64,000 nt of DNA, from contig CAICTM010000050.1 in the NCBI GenBank assembly GCA_903772945.1, positions 1 through 64,000 of the forward strand, in the 5' to 3' direction. This document shows positions 42,335 through 54,703 of the stretch, one piece after another. The notes below the pieces were generated by a model, which worked only from the letters and a program-made list of their open reading frames with translations, made no database searches and had not been told where the DNA came from. A program made the translations under genes and the position numbers. Positions within the stretch are counted from its first letter, which is position 1; the number at the start of each line of letters is the position of its first letter. The stretch is from Seminavis robusta (taxonomy: Eukaryota; Bacillariophyta; Bacillariophyceae; Naviculales; Naviculaceae).

Positions 42335-43424
42335 TTATGAAATTTCCGTCGAATCTTCCCTGGTGGGCAACGGTGCAAACCTCGAAGTGGGCGGCCCCGT
42401 GTAATACTGGTCGGTTCCTTTGGGCCCAAAATGATTCCACGGCCTTGTGGTTTTCAACCCCATATCCGAGAGATGATCGGTGTATCCGTTTTTTCCCTCT
42501 GGCTTGTCGTGGGCATCCATATCCCACACATCCGTTTGACGGGTACGAGTTAATTGAAAGATGCTGCATGGAGCGGCGGGTGTGACTGCGTCTAGAGGCA
42601 AATCGGAGGCGGCTCGTGCCAGTGCGACACAGGATGCCGCGTGGGTGACAATGATAATGGCCGTTTTGGGTTTGTACAGATACTTTTTGTGAAAGTGTTG
42701 CATGGCTTTTTCGCATCGGGGTCGGAGTCCTTCGCGAGGTTCCGGTATGGTGGGAACAAAGAGAGATTCATGACTGGCATCGAGGCGAGGAAAGTAATGA
42801 AATCGTTCCGAAACTTCGGGGAGCGAAGCGTGCATTTTGCCACCGTGGCCGTCCATTTCAAAGACGCTGTATTCGGGTAGTAACTTGACGCCATCCGTGT
42901 CGGTAGTGGGAAATGCATTCAAGATGGAATCGGATGTTTGGATACAGCGTAGAAAGGGTGACGTGAGCCACGTGATCTTGTCGGGTGTGATACCAATCTC
43001 CTTCAAATGTCCATCGAGAAACAGCCCCGTTTCTCGGGCTTGCTGATATCCCAGTTTGGAGAGTGGGGGATCTCCACGGCGAGTTGTCGTTTCCAGCCAC
43101 TGCATGGTGATTGATCATCGATCGAGGCATGCAGTCAAGTCATGAAGAGGGTTGATTAGTAAGATACCCTTTACAATCAATTGGATACCCCACTGAATAT
43201 CACAGTAGTATACCTTACCTCTGGATGACTGTAGTCGAACCTATCCCCATGCCGAATAACTAGACAAGCAAGTTAGTTGAGAGAATTCGTCAATCATACG
43301 GCCACGTGTATATGTACCGGTACTTGAACCGATGGACAAACTAAATGAACTCACTGAAGAGGTGCTGCTTTTCGCCATCGTCCGTGTCGGTCTTGGCTTT
43401 CTTTGCTTCCGGCTCAGATGACAT
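42335..43424 (-). CDS. Histidine phosphatase superfamily protein (phosphoglycerate mutase-like fold)
   Basis: Three exons on the minus strand: 43424-43355 (70 bp), 43259-43219 (41 bp) and 43099-42335; introns of 95 and 119 bp; 291 residues. The catalytic motif is carried by the tiny middle exon: IRHGDRFDYSHPE (His near residue 26). The third exon continues WLETTTRRGDPPLSKLG, then WLTSPFLRCIQTS with the second arginine (near 90), and IIIVTHAASCVALARA with the second catalytic histidine (near 190). These enzymes form a phosphohistidine on the RHG histidine. The layout resembles eukaryotic UBASH3/TFIIIC-tau55-type phosphatases more than glycolytic mutases. The first exon is Lys/Asp-rich (MSSEPEAKKAKTDTDDGEKQ). 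Substrate unknown. It is divergent from the ABCC gene with about 450 bp between. Confidence 0.85.
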
Positions 43425-43880
43425 TGCTATCAGGCTCTTTTGGGTATAGTGATGCCTTGCTTGGTGCTATGCTGTCTCTGTTGCTCAGGTTCAAGCTGGA
43501 TGGTTGTTATTATCGTTGGTTGTATCCGATGATGAGCGATCGATCGAGGCTCAATGGCCATTGGCCGTTGCATCTCACACAGGATCGGGGATGCGTCGAA
43601 GATATCTCTTAGGCGGGATTGGGAGGTCGCGTATTCATTATTCTTCGTCCCGTTTGAGAGAGTTAAGGAAATCTTGGGAATTCGAAAGAAGCTCCCATTT
43701 CTTTCCCTCATTTCCTCCGTCATCATTTTGCATCCACCTCTGTCCGACTGACCATGACGCTATGTGCGGCAGGAATACAGAAGCAGCAACAGTCTGTAGT
43801 ACGAAGCTGTTGACATCTTCGGGTATAGCTGGATCCATTATCAATCTCATTTTCTTGTCCATAGACTGGATTGGTAGAAA
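43425..43880. promoter_or_regulatory. Shared divergent upstream region
   Basis: The 456 bp between start codons of the histidine phosphatase (minus) and the ABCC transporter (plus) must hold both promoters unless the 5' UTRs are very short. It contains the palindrome GATCGATC near 43537. Overlapping open frames on both strands show no motif. Confidence 0.4.
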
Positions 43881-46800
43881 ATGCCCCCAAGAACGGAGGA
43901 AGAGATTGGTTATGGGAACAATGGCCACTCCAAGAAATTGGAGCTGAGCACAACGGGCGAGGAAAACACGGGCTATGACGAAGTTGACGCACAGGAACAA
44001 GCTCTCAACGACGACGAGAATAGGCCCAGTAAGAATTGGCCCGAGAAGGAGGGCACTCGATTCCAGCAAATCTTCAAGTCATGGACTTACTCCTACATGA
44101 TGCCCTTGCTGCAAAAGGGACGGCATCAGTTCAAAGACGGCAGTCACTTGACGCAGCAAGACTTGTTTGCCGTACCACAGGAGATGGTAGCAAAAAAGTT
44201 GGTAGAAGAATTCAGAGCTCTGTACACGGCAGAAAACGGAGAACTACTCCATGTCTTGTGGAAACTCGCCGCACCCACATTCATCCCCGCCGGGTTTATG
44301 CAACTGGCATTTGTGGTAGCTCGCGTCACCCTCCCCATGGCCATGAGGCAACTCTTGACGGCCTTGGAAGAAAATCCCAATCAATCCGTCATTCGACAAG
44401 GGCTGCCGTGGGCGGTACTCATCTTTTGCGCTGCAATCTTGGCGGCGTTTGCGCAACACAGAGAGACACATCTGGCCACCAAGAGTGGCATTGTCATGCG
44501 GGCGGCGCTCATCTCCATCATTTACGAGCACTCACTCCGACTTTCGGCGGCGGGACAGGCAGGAATCACCACTGGTGAAGTAACCAATCTCGTGGCAACC
44601 GAGTAAGTGTTGTTTATTGATGCAATGTATGTCATTGCATGAGATGATCTTGCCTCCCCATACACAAAGTTTCCTCACACTCCACGTTGTTTGCTTGTTA
44701 CCACTACTCAATCCAATCTACTTCTGCTCTTGATCAGCACTCAAAAGTTGTTCGAAGTCTGCCTCGAAGGCCACTTGATTTGGTCATGTCCACTCTTTGT
44801 CCTGATTGTGGCGGTTCTGCTTTGGGTTGTCATGGGGCCAGAGCTTCTTGTGGGAGTCGTGGTCCTCATTGGCTTTGTCCCAGTGGTCAAGTACATTGTT
44901 TCAAGAATGTGAGTACATGCATGTACTGATAATGATGTTTGGACCAAGTGTCATTTGCGTGTTACTGGCAATCTACTAGTGCTTGACAATTAACTCACTC
45001 ACGTCAACACACATCTTGCACTGAAAGGTTGATGATACGAAAGAAGCGAGCAACTCTGGCAGACGAACGCATCAACATCATCACAGCCATACTGCAGGGA
45101 ATACGAGTCACAAAACTCAATCACTACGAAAGCAAAGTGCTAGAACGTGTAAATGCTGTCCGAGACAAGGAAATCATATTGTTGAGATCCGAACTCTTCA
45201 TGTGGGGATGGACCATGGTGGTTGCTGTCTCGTCTCCATTGGTGGCAATAGCAGCGGCCTTTTCCTTTTATGCTCTTGTCAATGAAGACAACATCATCAC
45301 TCCGTCCAGTGCCTTCACTGTCCTTCTCCTCTTTTCCATTTTGCGTTTTCCAATCAACATGGGTGCAAGGTTGGTAGGGAAACTGGCCCAGGCTCTGGAC
45401 TCGGCCAAGCGCATTTCCGATTTCTTGCAGAGAGAAACAGTGGAAGCACCCTTGCTTTTGGAAGGTGAAGGTGCCAATTTGATAGAAGATTCTGCGCTGG
45501 TGGATGTGGTTGGAGCAACCTTCCAGACTTGTACACAACAACAAGCAATTGCGACCAGCGGTCCACAGGAGAGCACGAGGGATGATGAAACAAACGCGAC
45601 AAACAATGCATTCACTGTGAGCAATGTCAGTCTTTCGGTGCACAGAGGTCACCTTTGTTCGATAGTTGGAAGAGTGGGAAGCGGAAAGTCTGTGTTGCTT
45701 CAGGGGCTGCTGGGAGAGATGCAAGCTGCCGACAAAGCCAAAGTTTCAATGAGAGGTAGCATTGGGTATGCCGCACAAGTCCCATTTATCCTGAATACCA
45801 CTCTCAGGGAAAACATTCTCTTCGGGCTTCCCTTTGATCAACAACATTACCGACGAGTTCTTGCAGCGTGTTCACTGGAGCAGGATATGCAGCGCTTTCC
45901 TGGAGGAGACCTGTGTCAGATTGGCGAGAGAGGTGTTACACTGAGTGGTGGACAGAAACAGAGAGTGTCACTTGCCCGAGTCCTGTATGCCCGCCCTTCG
46001 ATCGCTCTCTTAGATGACGTCTTCTCTGCCCTGGATGCCGAGACATCGAAGGCGGTGTTTAGCGGTTTGTTTGGTGCAGAGGGTGCTTTGAATGACCAGG
46101 CGACGGTTCTTGTAACGCACGCGACAAGCTTCCTTAATCGAATGGATCAGATTGTTGTGCTTTCGGAGGGTGCTCCGATCTTCAGTGGGTCTTTTGAAGA
46201 GCTTCAGAACTCCAAGAGCGATGAAGCAAGCCATGCGCTGGGGTCGTATCTCACCAGGACGGAAAGCAGTGGCGACCTAGACGCTAGTAGCGAGGACAAC
46301 CAGCCGGGGGAGGAACCTGACAACGAGAAGGAGCAAATGATCATGACAGCAGAGGAGCGAGAGTTTGGTCTTTCCAAATTCAGCACTTGGTTGGTTTGGT
46401 TCAAATATGCTGGTGGCTGGACTTTCTTCCTTTTGCAATTCTTGTTCTTGGTCATGGACCGGTCACTGTACGTTTCCAGTGAGTGGTGGATTGCGACCTG
46501 GACAGACGCAAGTGATGAGAGCACCGAGGCATTTGGAAGGGAGTTCCCTCCGCAGACAGACGGGCGCTCAGCTCAAATTCAGTATATTGTTGTTTACTTC
46601 ATCATTCTCGCGCTATCTATTACTGCAACAACGATTCGCTCGCATTGGGGAGGTTAGATCAATGCTGTTCTGTGTGCTGCTGCTGCTGTGTTGTGTCATT
46701 CGTCCCCGAGTCCCCTAACACGCAGCTCGCCCCGTTCTGTTTTCAGTCCAAGGAGGAGCCCGGTGTGCAGAGAGTCTGTTCAAGATCATGATTTGCAGCG

Positions 46801-48429
46801 TACTCGGTTCACCAGTTTCGTACTTTGAGACAACGCCTTTGGGACGCATTTTGAATCGCTTCACGTATGACATTGAGGTGCTTGACATTGAGCTATCCGT
46901 CTCCATGGCGGGTCTTTTAATATCATGCTCTTGGTTTACAGCATCAATTGTGGTCATGGTAAGCTGTCTTGTATTGGTGCCCCGTGTCATCGGAGGAATT
47001 GGCTCGTCTCATTGCAGCGCTGCTATGTTCTACTTGTAGATTACAGTGCTCCCATGGATTGTATGCGTTCTGGTACCCGTTGTGGGACTGTACTTTCTTC
47101 TCCAGAGCTACCATAGATTGACCGGCCCAGATTTGCAGCGCTTGGACGCTATGTCTCGATCTCCACTGCAAGCGCAGCTTGCTGAAGGTACGTAGAGATT
47201 GTTCTCGGTGTTTCCTCGCGGCTACTGTCGTTGTCTTCTCACAGTCGCTCTGGGGTGCCGTGTATCCAGCCTTGGACGGTGCCGTCACGATTCGGGCTTT
47301 CAAGCAGCATAGCTTCTTTGTGGACATTTTTCATGCGAGCGTCAACCGAAACAGTGCGGCCATGCTAAATTTTGATGCTGCACAAAGATGGCTTGCTCTT
47401 CGTATTGAGCTGCTAGGATCTATCATTACTCTTTCAGTGTGTACCTTTGTGGTATTCGGTAACGGTATTCTGATGCTGCCAGCAGGACTCGTGGGCTTCC
47501 TCATTATGTGGTCCATTGTCTTCACGACATCCTTGGGCTTCTTACTGCAGCGCTTCACTGAAACAGAGGCGAGAATCACAGCCATTGAACGTGTCAGTGC
47601 TACATCTGAATTGCCACAAGAGGCCGCATGGGAGACGGACGCCTCCTTCAAACTCGAACCCAGTTGGCCCTCTCGAGGATACTTGCAATTCGACAACGTA
47701 TGCCTCCGATACAGAGAAGAGCTGCCATTGGCACTGGATTCCGTGTCCTTTGAAATCCCAGCAGGCTCGAGGGTTGGCGTCGTCGGACGCACGGGCAGCG
47801 GGAAGAGCACCCTGACAGTCGCTCTTTTTCGACTCGTGGAAATTGAAAGTGGTTACATTACGTTGGATGGTGTGGACCTCTCCAAAATTGGGTTATCTGA
47901 TGTTCGGGGAAGAAAAAGCGGTCTACGCATCATCCCTCAGGATCCTGTCCTCTTCGCTGGATCCTTGCGTGATTGCATAGACCCGTTTCGAACTGCAACT
48001 GATGAGGCACTCTTGGACGCCTTGAAGGCAGTCAATCACGCTGGGTGGGAAAGGGGACTCGACGTTCTCAGCGATTGTGTTGAGGAAGGTGGTGCTAACT
48101 ACAGTGTGGGAGAGCGACAGCTTCTCTGCCTTGCTCGTGCAATTGTTGAAGAGCCACGGGTTCTTGTAATGGACGAAGCTTCTGCATCGCTTGACAACGA
48201 GTCTGACAAGAGAATCCAAAAGATGTTGCGCGAAAGATTCGCCAAGACTACCATGCTAACGATTGCACACAGACTCGACACAATCCTCGACTACGACTCC
48301 ATTCTGGTGCTAGATGAAGGCCGCGTTGCCGAGTTTGGACCACCACCTGAACTCCTGAGCAACCCAGATGGAATATTCAGTGCTCTTGTCGGACAGTCGT
48401 CCGCGGGTGGCAACCAAGATGGGAATTAG
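43881..48429 (+). CDS. ABC transporter, subfamily C (MRP type), full length
   Basis: Six exons (43881-44602, 44738-44908, 45028-46652, 46747-46958, 47040-47187, 47270-48429), introns 81-135 bp, 1345 residues; all joins keep phase. Layout TMD1-NBD1-TMD2-NBD2 without an extra N-terminal TMD0. It starts with a cytosolic tail and the MRP-typical [19 protein letters not shown]1 has Walker [12 protein letters not shown] (about 512), signature [13 protein letters not shown] (about 602) and Walker B IALLDD (about 622). NBD2 has GRTGSGKST (about 1133), the MRP-type signature [13 protein letters not shown] (about 1237) and [15 protein letters not shown]1 Walker B ends in Asp-Asp while NBD2 has Asp-Glu, so, as in other ABCC proteins, site 1 is probably degenerate. 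Known members export conjugates and organic anions from plasma membrane or vacuole; substrate and membrane cannot be read here. Confidence 0.95.
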
Positions 48430-48836
48430 TAAGACCGTACATTTTAAAAATGAGTGTCATGCGGTGTTTCAAGTCCAAGCTAGCTAGTGGAACTGCCTCC
48501 TCGCCGTCGCTATGATGACGGGAAGAGGTCTGATCGTTTCTCTTGGTTTGAAGTTTTGCGTTCCAAAAAGCTGCTTTTGGAAAGCAATGACAGCCAGCAA
48601 AGCTGTTTTCGTCTTGAAGAAGTTGATGTATTGACTTATTAATTACACTTTCTCCGGAGGGATTATGTTCTACGTTTAGATTTGAAAACGGTATATGCAA
48701 GCCTCTTGCTAGGGCTTGCCTTTAACCGTTTGTGGGTATAGAAAAGGATATATGAGATGCATCTTGACATGGAAGTGTTTGTGTTTTCTGTGGGTGCGAT
48801 ATGGCACCCTTTTTTGTTGTTTGTAGTGTTGTTGGT
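48430..48836. other. Intergenic stretch
   Basis: No gene. Contains AAGCTAGCTAG near 48477 and an imperfect repeat GCAAGCC...GGGCTTGCC near 48697-48721. It separates the ABCC gene from the retroelement fragment. Confidence 0.4.
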
Positions 48837-50216
48837 TCAGTTAGCTGGTGGACCTCGAATGATCCAGTTTTCCATCAGGTTACGTTCGTAGTTCTGATCA
48901 TTGCGAGGTTGGACTTGGTCTGCCGCCACTGCAGACCGGGCGTTCTCCACACTAGCTAGCCATTGTTGTTTGTCTGTAGTTGTCTGCTCCATGATGGAGT
49001 CGAGGCCATGTCGGAATAGGGGTCTGTCTTCCGGGCGCAGGCTAGCGGCGCCTAGAGACCATTGGAACCTTATTTCTTCGTTGAGGGTAGTTCGGAGTTG
49101 TGGGTCGAAGGCTGGATGCGGGTCATTGTGTTTGATATGATTGCGGTGGTCCCACATGTCCCAGGAAATATCAAGAAGTTTTCGTATGACTGCGGTGGTC
49201 CAGCGGAAACCATTGCGGCGATTGCCTAGGGATTTGTAGTGGGCATCTTGCAATTGGGTGAACCGGTGGCTGATGCGTCCGAGCAATAGGTTGTACCATC
49301 CTATCTCAGTCTGTTCAGCGAGTGCAGCTCTGACGTCGGCACGGAGAGGTCCCAGGTGTGGAGGGCTCCTCTTTCCCCAAGCCCGGAGATGTTCTATGAT
49401 GCCGTACCGAAGTGATTGATTTGTGCCAAGTTTGCGAAGGTGCTTGTCTAAGGAAACCAATGCCTCGGCCCAGGTAAGTCGTGCACCCCGGCTAGGACAC
49501 AGCAGAACATGCTTAGGGTTTTCATCGGGTTGGGCACAACGGGGGCAGCGGGAGTGATCCCAAATCTTCCGAATGTGCATTGATCGTCCGACTCCACAGA
49601 AACCAGTGGTGTGTTTGGTTAGCCAACGTCGTTTTCCTTTGGGCATGCGTCTGAGGGCCTGGTTCGATGCCTTCCAATTGATTTTCCTGAGGGTCTTGTG
49701 TGGCAAAGCAAGCTTGCGGGCCAAGTATGGTCTGACTATGGGTGCGTACATACGCTCGTAGAGGCTGGTTTTGTCCAAGTAGGACAAGGGTTGAGCCTGC
49801 CATGAGAGCTGCCAGCTTTGCCCCCCGATGTGTTGGAGGTTTGGCTCCCGTTCCCAGGTTGCTCTCAGGAAACTCTTCGCTTCTCGGTCGACCACGATAT
49901 TCTGTTGTTCCCACCAGGTGAGCTGGTGTGGTTTCTTTTTGGCATCGGCATGTCCAGCCACATAGGAAAGTGTGACTTGAATTCCTGCCTCCTTGAGCTG
50001 TTGCCGTTGGTGTTGGCAGGCGAGTAGGAGGTTGTAATGTTTGTCACCGGGGCGAATAGGGTCGTATCCTTTCAATTTGTTGATCACAGACTCCCTGTCC
50101 AATCTCAGGTCGCATGAACCCGTGGTGATGTTGTGGACTTGTCGCAAGATGTTGATGGCGATCAAGCCACCATAGTAACCCCCGGCTTCACTTCTGTAAG
50201 GGCTTTGTAGGTCCAA
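48837..50216 (-). CDS. RNase H/zinc-knuckle C-terminal region of a LINE-like reverse transcriptase family
   Basis: An uninterrupted 459-codon frame. It begins inside an RNase H domain: SPYRSEAGGYYGGLIAI carries the usual second acidic residue (Glu), LRLDRESVINKL the third (Asp) and SYVAGHADAKKK the fourth; the first strand with the first Asp is missing, so the piece is cut at its 5' end. Then come NWKASNQALRRMPKGKRRWL, TKHTTGFCGVGR and a zinc-binding CPRCAQPDENPKHVLLCP, followed by a helical tail with DISWDMWDHRNHIKHN. This order is that of retroelement polymerase C-terminal parts. A decayed relative lies at 34750-35440. No reverse transcriptase domain precedes it. It may be a 5'-truncated insertion; why it stays open is unclear. 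Confidence 0.7.
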   Translation of the reverse strand: MDLQSPYRSEAGGYYGGLIAINILRQVHNITTGSCDLRLDRESVINKLKGYDPIRPGDKHYNLLLACQHQRQQLKEAGIQVTLSYVAGHADAKKKPHQLTWWEQQNIVVDREAKSFLRATWEREPNLQHIGGQSWQLSWQAQPLSYLDKTSLYERMYAPIVRPYLARKLALPHKTLRKINWKASNQALRRMPKGKRRWLTKHTTGFCGVGRSMHIRKIWDHSRCPRCAQPDENPKHVLLCPSRGARLTWAEALVSLDKHLRKLGTNQSLRYGIIEHLRAWGKRSPPHLGPLRADVRAALAEQTEIGWYNLLLGRISHRFTQLQDAHYKSLGNRRNGFRWTTAVIRKLLDISWDMWDHRNHIKHNDPHPAFDPQLRTTLNEEIRFQWSLGAASLRPEDRPLFRHGLDSIMEQTTTDKQQWLASVENARSAVAADQVQPRNDQNYERNLMENWIIRGPPAN

Positions 50217-50456
50217 GGGGCCAGGTAGTCGGTTCGGTCGTCTTGAAGAAGTTGATGGTTAAAATGCCAAGATCTGCTTTGGCCGGTTCGTGGCTGTATG
50301 TACCGGTATTTGCTTTGAACGGCAGTGCTGGGAGGGAGACTCGAAGCTCAACTCTGGAAACAGAGGAAGGTTTCTCCAACCGTACCATACCAGCAGGTGC
50401 ATGCTAGACATTAAAAGGTTTAGTGTTCCATGTTCAATTAAGTTAACCCAATTGCT

Positions 50457-53400
50457 CTAATTGACATAATTCTGAACCGAGGAAAAGAGAAATCCGTTGT
50501 AGTCTAGGCGACTGCTGAGGTTGGTTTGGTGAGTATGATTGGATGTGCCGACATCCCCGTTCAACTGTGTCATGAATTCTGAGAGATAGGCGCTGAATAC
50601 CTCTTCAAACCTTCCAACCATGCGTCGATATGACTCGCTGGCTAGCTCTCGTCCCACTCGTCGTTTCTGTTTCTTCAGCCTGACTTGCCTGTCTTGTTTG
50701 AATGACGACAGAGCTTCACGGACAGCACTCTTGTCCACGGGGTGTTTCGTACCACCACTGCCTCGATCGTTCAAACTACGTTGGATAGCTTCTCGCCGCT
50801 CAACAGCAATGAGAGAGCTGTCATCGTAAATCCTCGTTGCCTCAGTGAAAAGCTTCATCTGATCCGCGAACATCAAGCATGTTGTCAAGATTTTGCTGAG
50901 TGTCCGAACAAGTTCCCTGTTCGTCAGCAGGCATGCTTCAAGAGAGCTGCGGAGGAATGTGTTGTGGATAGCAACAAGATCGTCAACCGTTCGCCTGTAT
51001 GCTTTGGAAGGGCTACCGATAGTCTCCTCCATCTGGTGCCAATTTGGCTCAATAACTTCAAACACAAAGTAGTAGATCTTTGGAGTTGCATAGAAGATTG
51101 GCGAGGTATTAGATAGTGGCGAATTGGTCGTCATGAGTAGAACCATCTTTCCCGAACTTACCAGATTTTGTGCAAAGTGCAGCATTCGTTGCCTCAGTAA
51201 AAAGGTTTGGCCAAAAAGACCCCGCACTGAGCTGAGCTCCTTAACCTGCATGTGGTCTTGCCAAATCCCTAGAAGCCGGCGTTCCGCGTACTTTGCGAAA
51301 AAGAGCAAACGGAAGAGCAGCTGGTAGCTGTCAAGTGCACTCTCCTTCAGCACCAGAGACAAAGGGAATGGTACTTTTGGTAGTTGCAAACGTAAGAGCG
51401 TGAGGATGGCACATATTATCTGCAGTACACTGATGTAGCACGCATTATTTTGTGGGGCTTACCCGAAGGATACTCCAACAGAAAGGTTTCGACCCCCGTC
51501 AAGCCCTTGTTCGAGATTCCCACAGCATCGCGCAACGGCGTTCCCAGGAGACTGTCTTCTCGTGCCGATTCCTTGTTGCTGCGGGATATTTCACCATCAC
51601 CGGAAAAGTCAACGGAGTCTACGTGTTGTATCAGGCTGATTGGCACAAATCGACACCGAAGTGCCAGAGGAGTAAGGCTTGGTCGTGTCTTTGTGGTCTG
51701 TTTTGATTGCTTGGTGTGCCTGTCGGCCTTGTTCGTCAACTGGACTGCCGTTCGAAGCCAATGCTGGATCCGACCGCTGGAAATGTCGCCGAGGTCCTTT
51801 ACAAGCTCGTCTTCGGCGCTATCTAAGAAGCTGTCCAAAAAGTCGCCATGACCGAGCAGAAAATATTGCTTCATCGTCCGAAGAGCACCCAATAGGTTGA
51901 AGTCTTCCAGCAACATGCTCACCAGTGCACGGCTGGCACCTTCATACATCGATTGAATGAAGGATGAGAGGCTGTTAAAGTCCAACCCGTAACGAAGCAG
52001 AAACTTTGGCTTCCCTCCGTTCTGTTCCTCTTCGCTGTTGAGTGGCGCCGTCTTTCTTTCCGATGACTGACAAATTCTGACTGCGCGCCGATACTTTCCG
52101 GTTGCCGCCACCTTTTGAATCAAAGCGCCCGAAGTTTCGAGATCACTGAGCACATTCTCATCCTTGAGCACAAACGATTCTTCGCTAAGGTCCGGCCGCC
52201 CATTGCGCTTCGATGTGCCATTGTAGTGCCCTCCTCCCGCAATGGGATTCCGCACTTCTATCATGAACTCCTTGTATGGATCCTTCAAAAGACCGTACTG
52301 CAGCCAGGTCGTCAGCATTCCCATGTATGGAATGGAGGATCTGTCCAGCAAGAAGGAAAGCACCTTGTTGGCGACGACATCTCCCTCGCACGACATGGAC
52401 TTGATGGACGCAAGGCAGTTCAAAAGAGCACCGCCTGCTTTGCTCTTTACAGCAACAGTCACACGCTTCAAGAGAGACATGGTTTCCAATGACGGCATTA
52501 GGTGCGTATGGAGGCGTTGTAACGTCAAGCCCCCTTCACTGCCTTCTTGGACTGCTGGTTGCCTCAGCTGCTGCTCCATAGTTCCGACAAAATCAACGTA
52601 TTCCTTCAAAATCGCTTCGAGCGCCTCACAAAACGCTTGCATCACGCTACCATATTCGTATCCGGGCTGATGGGCGCCTAGGAAAGCACTCACGTGTGTG
52701 TAGGCAGTGGCCAGAGGCAGTACTTGTCTGGCGAGGTTTCCAAGACCACTGTCAAAGAACGACGAGTCGTTCTCCTCGGCAAAACCAAATTCGAGTTGTT
52801 CCGGTGTCATAATAGCAGTTAAGCCATTCATCTCTTCGTCGTCGTCGTGCTGCACCGGTATCCTTTTGGTGCGAATGAACTTTCCTTCCAACCCCAAACA
52901 TGCCCCAATGACTTCATCCAACAGAATTCGTTCTTGATCTTCCAGCTTCATCATCTTTGGATTGACATTATTATTATGTTGTGCTGCAGCTGCGGCTGCC
53001 ATTGTATTCCTGGCAGTCGTTGCAAAGAGTTTTTTCTGCAGATTGTTCGATCCGCCATTGCGATTGGGTTCTGCCGTGAAGGTTTGATGCAAGTACATGC
53101 GATGTCCTATCGGGTTGTAGGTTGTATTGCAGCTACTGCTGGTCCCTCCCCCCAAGATCCACCGTGGACATGGCGGGACACTGGATTCGAGCAACACAAA
53201 GGTATCAGAGTCTCTGGGACTGTTGTTGCGTTGCAACTGCGTCATGGAATCCATGACGGCTCCCTGTGGTGCCTCGTAGGCATCCGACAAGAGTACCAAG
53301 GAGCCATCATTATTATTCGATGATGACGATGACATGGACAACAATCCTCCCGTTTCATTGTGGCGCAGGAGAATGGGATCCCCGGAATGTACCAGTCGGG

Positions 53401-54703
53401 TGAGTGCTCCTTGTTTGGCTCGATTTTGTGCCAGGATGCGAGCACTCTGTAAGGATGCCAATCCAATGCGGAGTTGCGTTTGGAGACGATCCGGACCTCG
53501 AAGGACGGTCCACAATTCGGATGGTCCCCGTGTGGATCGAAACCATCCAATGTGCGGGGCTTGTCGGGTTGCAGTAGAAGTCGTCCGTTTGATACCCAAT
53601 GCCATTGGTTTTTCATTGGCTGGATCTACCAAATGTGGTGACACCAGAGCAATAGTATCTCCCCACCGTAGCAGTGCCGAGGATGGATCCAAAGAGGCAT
53701 CGGTTTGATGGCTGCTACTGGAAGAAGTAGGTGTGTTGATTTTGACAATTTGAAAGATTTCTTCGGGAGCCCCCAATCCAGCCCCCGCAACGACCGCGAT
53801 GGATTCTTCGGAATTGTTGTTGTTCTGATTTTGAATGCTGGCAGTAACGGTCGCCGAAGTCGCCACGGATCGTAGACTGATAATGGACCCGGATGAGAGT
53901 GTGCAGGAATCAATGGTTTCAAAGGGATCTTCACTCGATACTATGAGTGGCTCTAAGTCTTCCATGGTTTCCCCGTCACCTTGCCGCCGTTCTACTTGCT
54001 GCTGCTGATTACTGGATTGTTGTTGCTCCTCTTGTTCGTCGTCCGTGTCATCCCTGCTGGGCTGGTATCCTCTCGGATTATTGGGTGTACGTTGTTGTTG
54101 TTGCTGCTGCTGTTGTCGCAGTCGAGTAGTGGTATTGTGTCGCTTGGCCGCCAATAGTTGCGATGCTATATTGGTGGCTTCCGTGGTGGGATTGTATCCT
54201 GGCATTTCATAAAAGGATTCCTGCTGTGGTTGGTGCGAATACGAGTAGTCCACAGCATCTTCTTCTGTTTCTTCTTCGCTGACAAAACTCGTATTGACTG
54301 CCTGAGGCGGAGGTTGTCGACTTTTCCGGACCGAAGCCAGAACCGAAGCTGCGGCCTGCGCCACCTGGGCGCTGCGTGCCAATAATTTGTCGGGTGATTG
54401 AATATCCACAGCCGAAGCAGGTTGTGGTTGTGCCTGGTGTGACGGGGGAATCGTTCGTTGTTGTTGATGCTGAGAATATGAGTCTGGAGCATCCACACTG
54501 GCACCGCCACTCGTACTACTAGCAGCAGAATGATGCTGATGCTGACCCAAGTTCTGACTAATAGAAGTAGGAGCACCGGTGCCGTCTACCAATCCTTCTT
54601 CATTGGCAAAGCGAGACGAATGGTCCACTACAGCAGCAGCACGTTGGCGACGTCGGGCAAGAGCAGCGCGTCCTGCTGGAGTATCTCGACGTAAGCTTGC
54701 CAT
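50457..54703 (-). CDS. TUBGCP2-like: Gamma-tubulin complex protein, GCP2-like
   Basis: Two exons: 54703-51463 and 51373-50457, with an 89-bp intron joined at LLEYPSVPFPLSLV; 1385 residues from the chosen start (MASLRRDTPAGRAALARR). An upstream in-frame Met at 54898 would add 65 residues of poor character. GCP2 with GCP3 and gamma-tubulin forms the small complex that nucleates microtubules. The N-terminal GCP (GRIP1) domain runs from about 600 (EVIGACLGLEGKFIRTKRI, SIPYMGMLTTWLQYGLLKDP, LLRYGLDF). The C-terminal gamma-tubulin-binding domain has YQLLFRLLFFAKYAERRLLG and MLTN-like ACLLTNRELVRTLSKIL. Unusual: about 240 residues (270-500) with MIR-like strands (GSIISLRSVAT, GDTIALVSPH, GDPILLRHNETGGLL) and a long Gln/Ser-rich N-terminus. 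GCP3 is the main alternative. Confidence 0.88.

Noticed and set aside
54158-54576. Open frames opposite the GCP2-like gene
   Set aside because: Shadows of Gln-rich coding sequence on the other strand.
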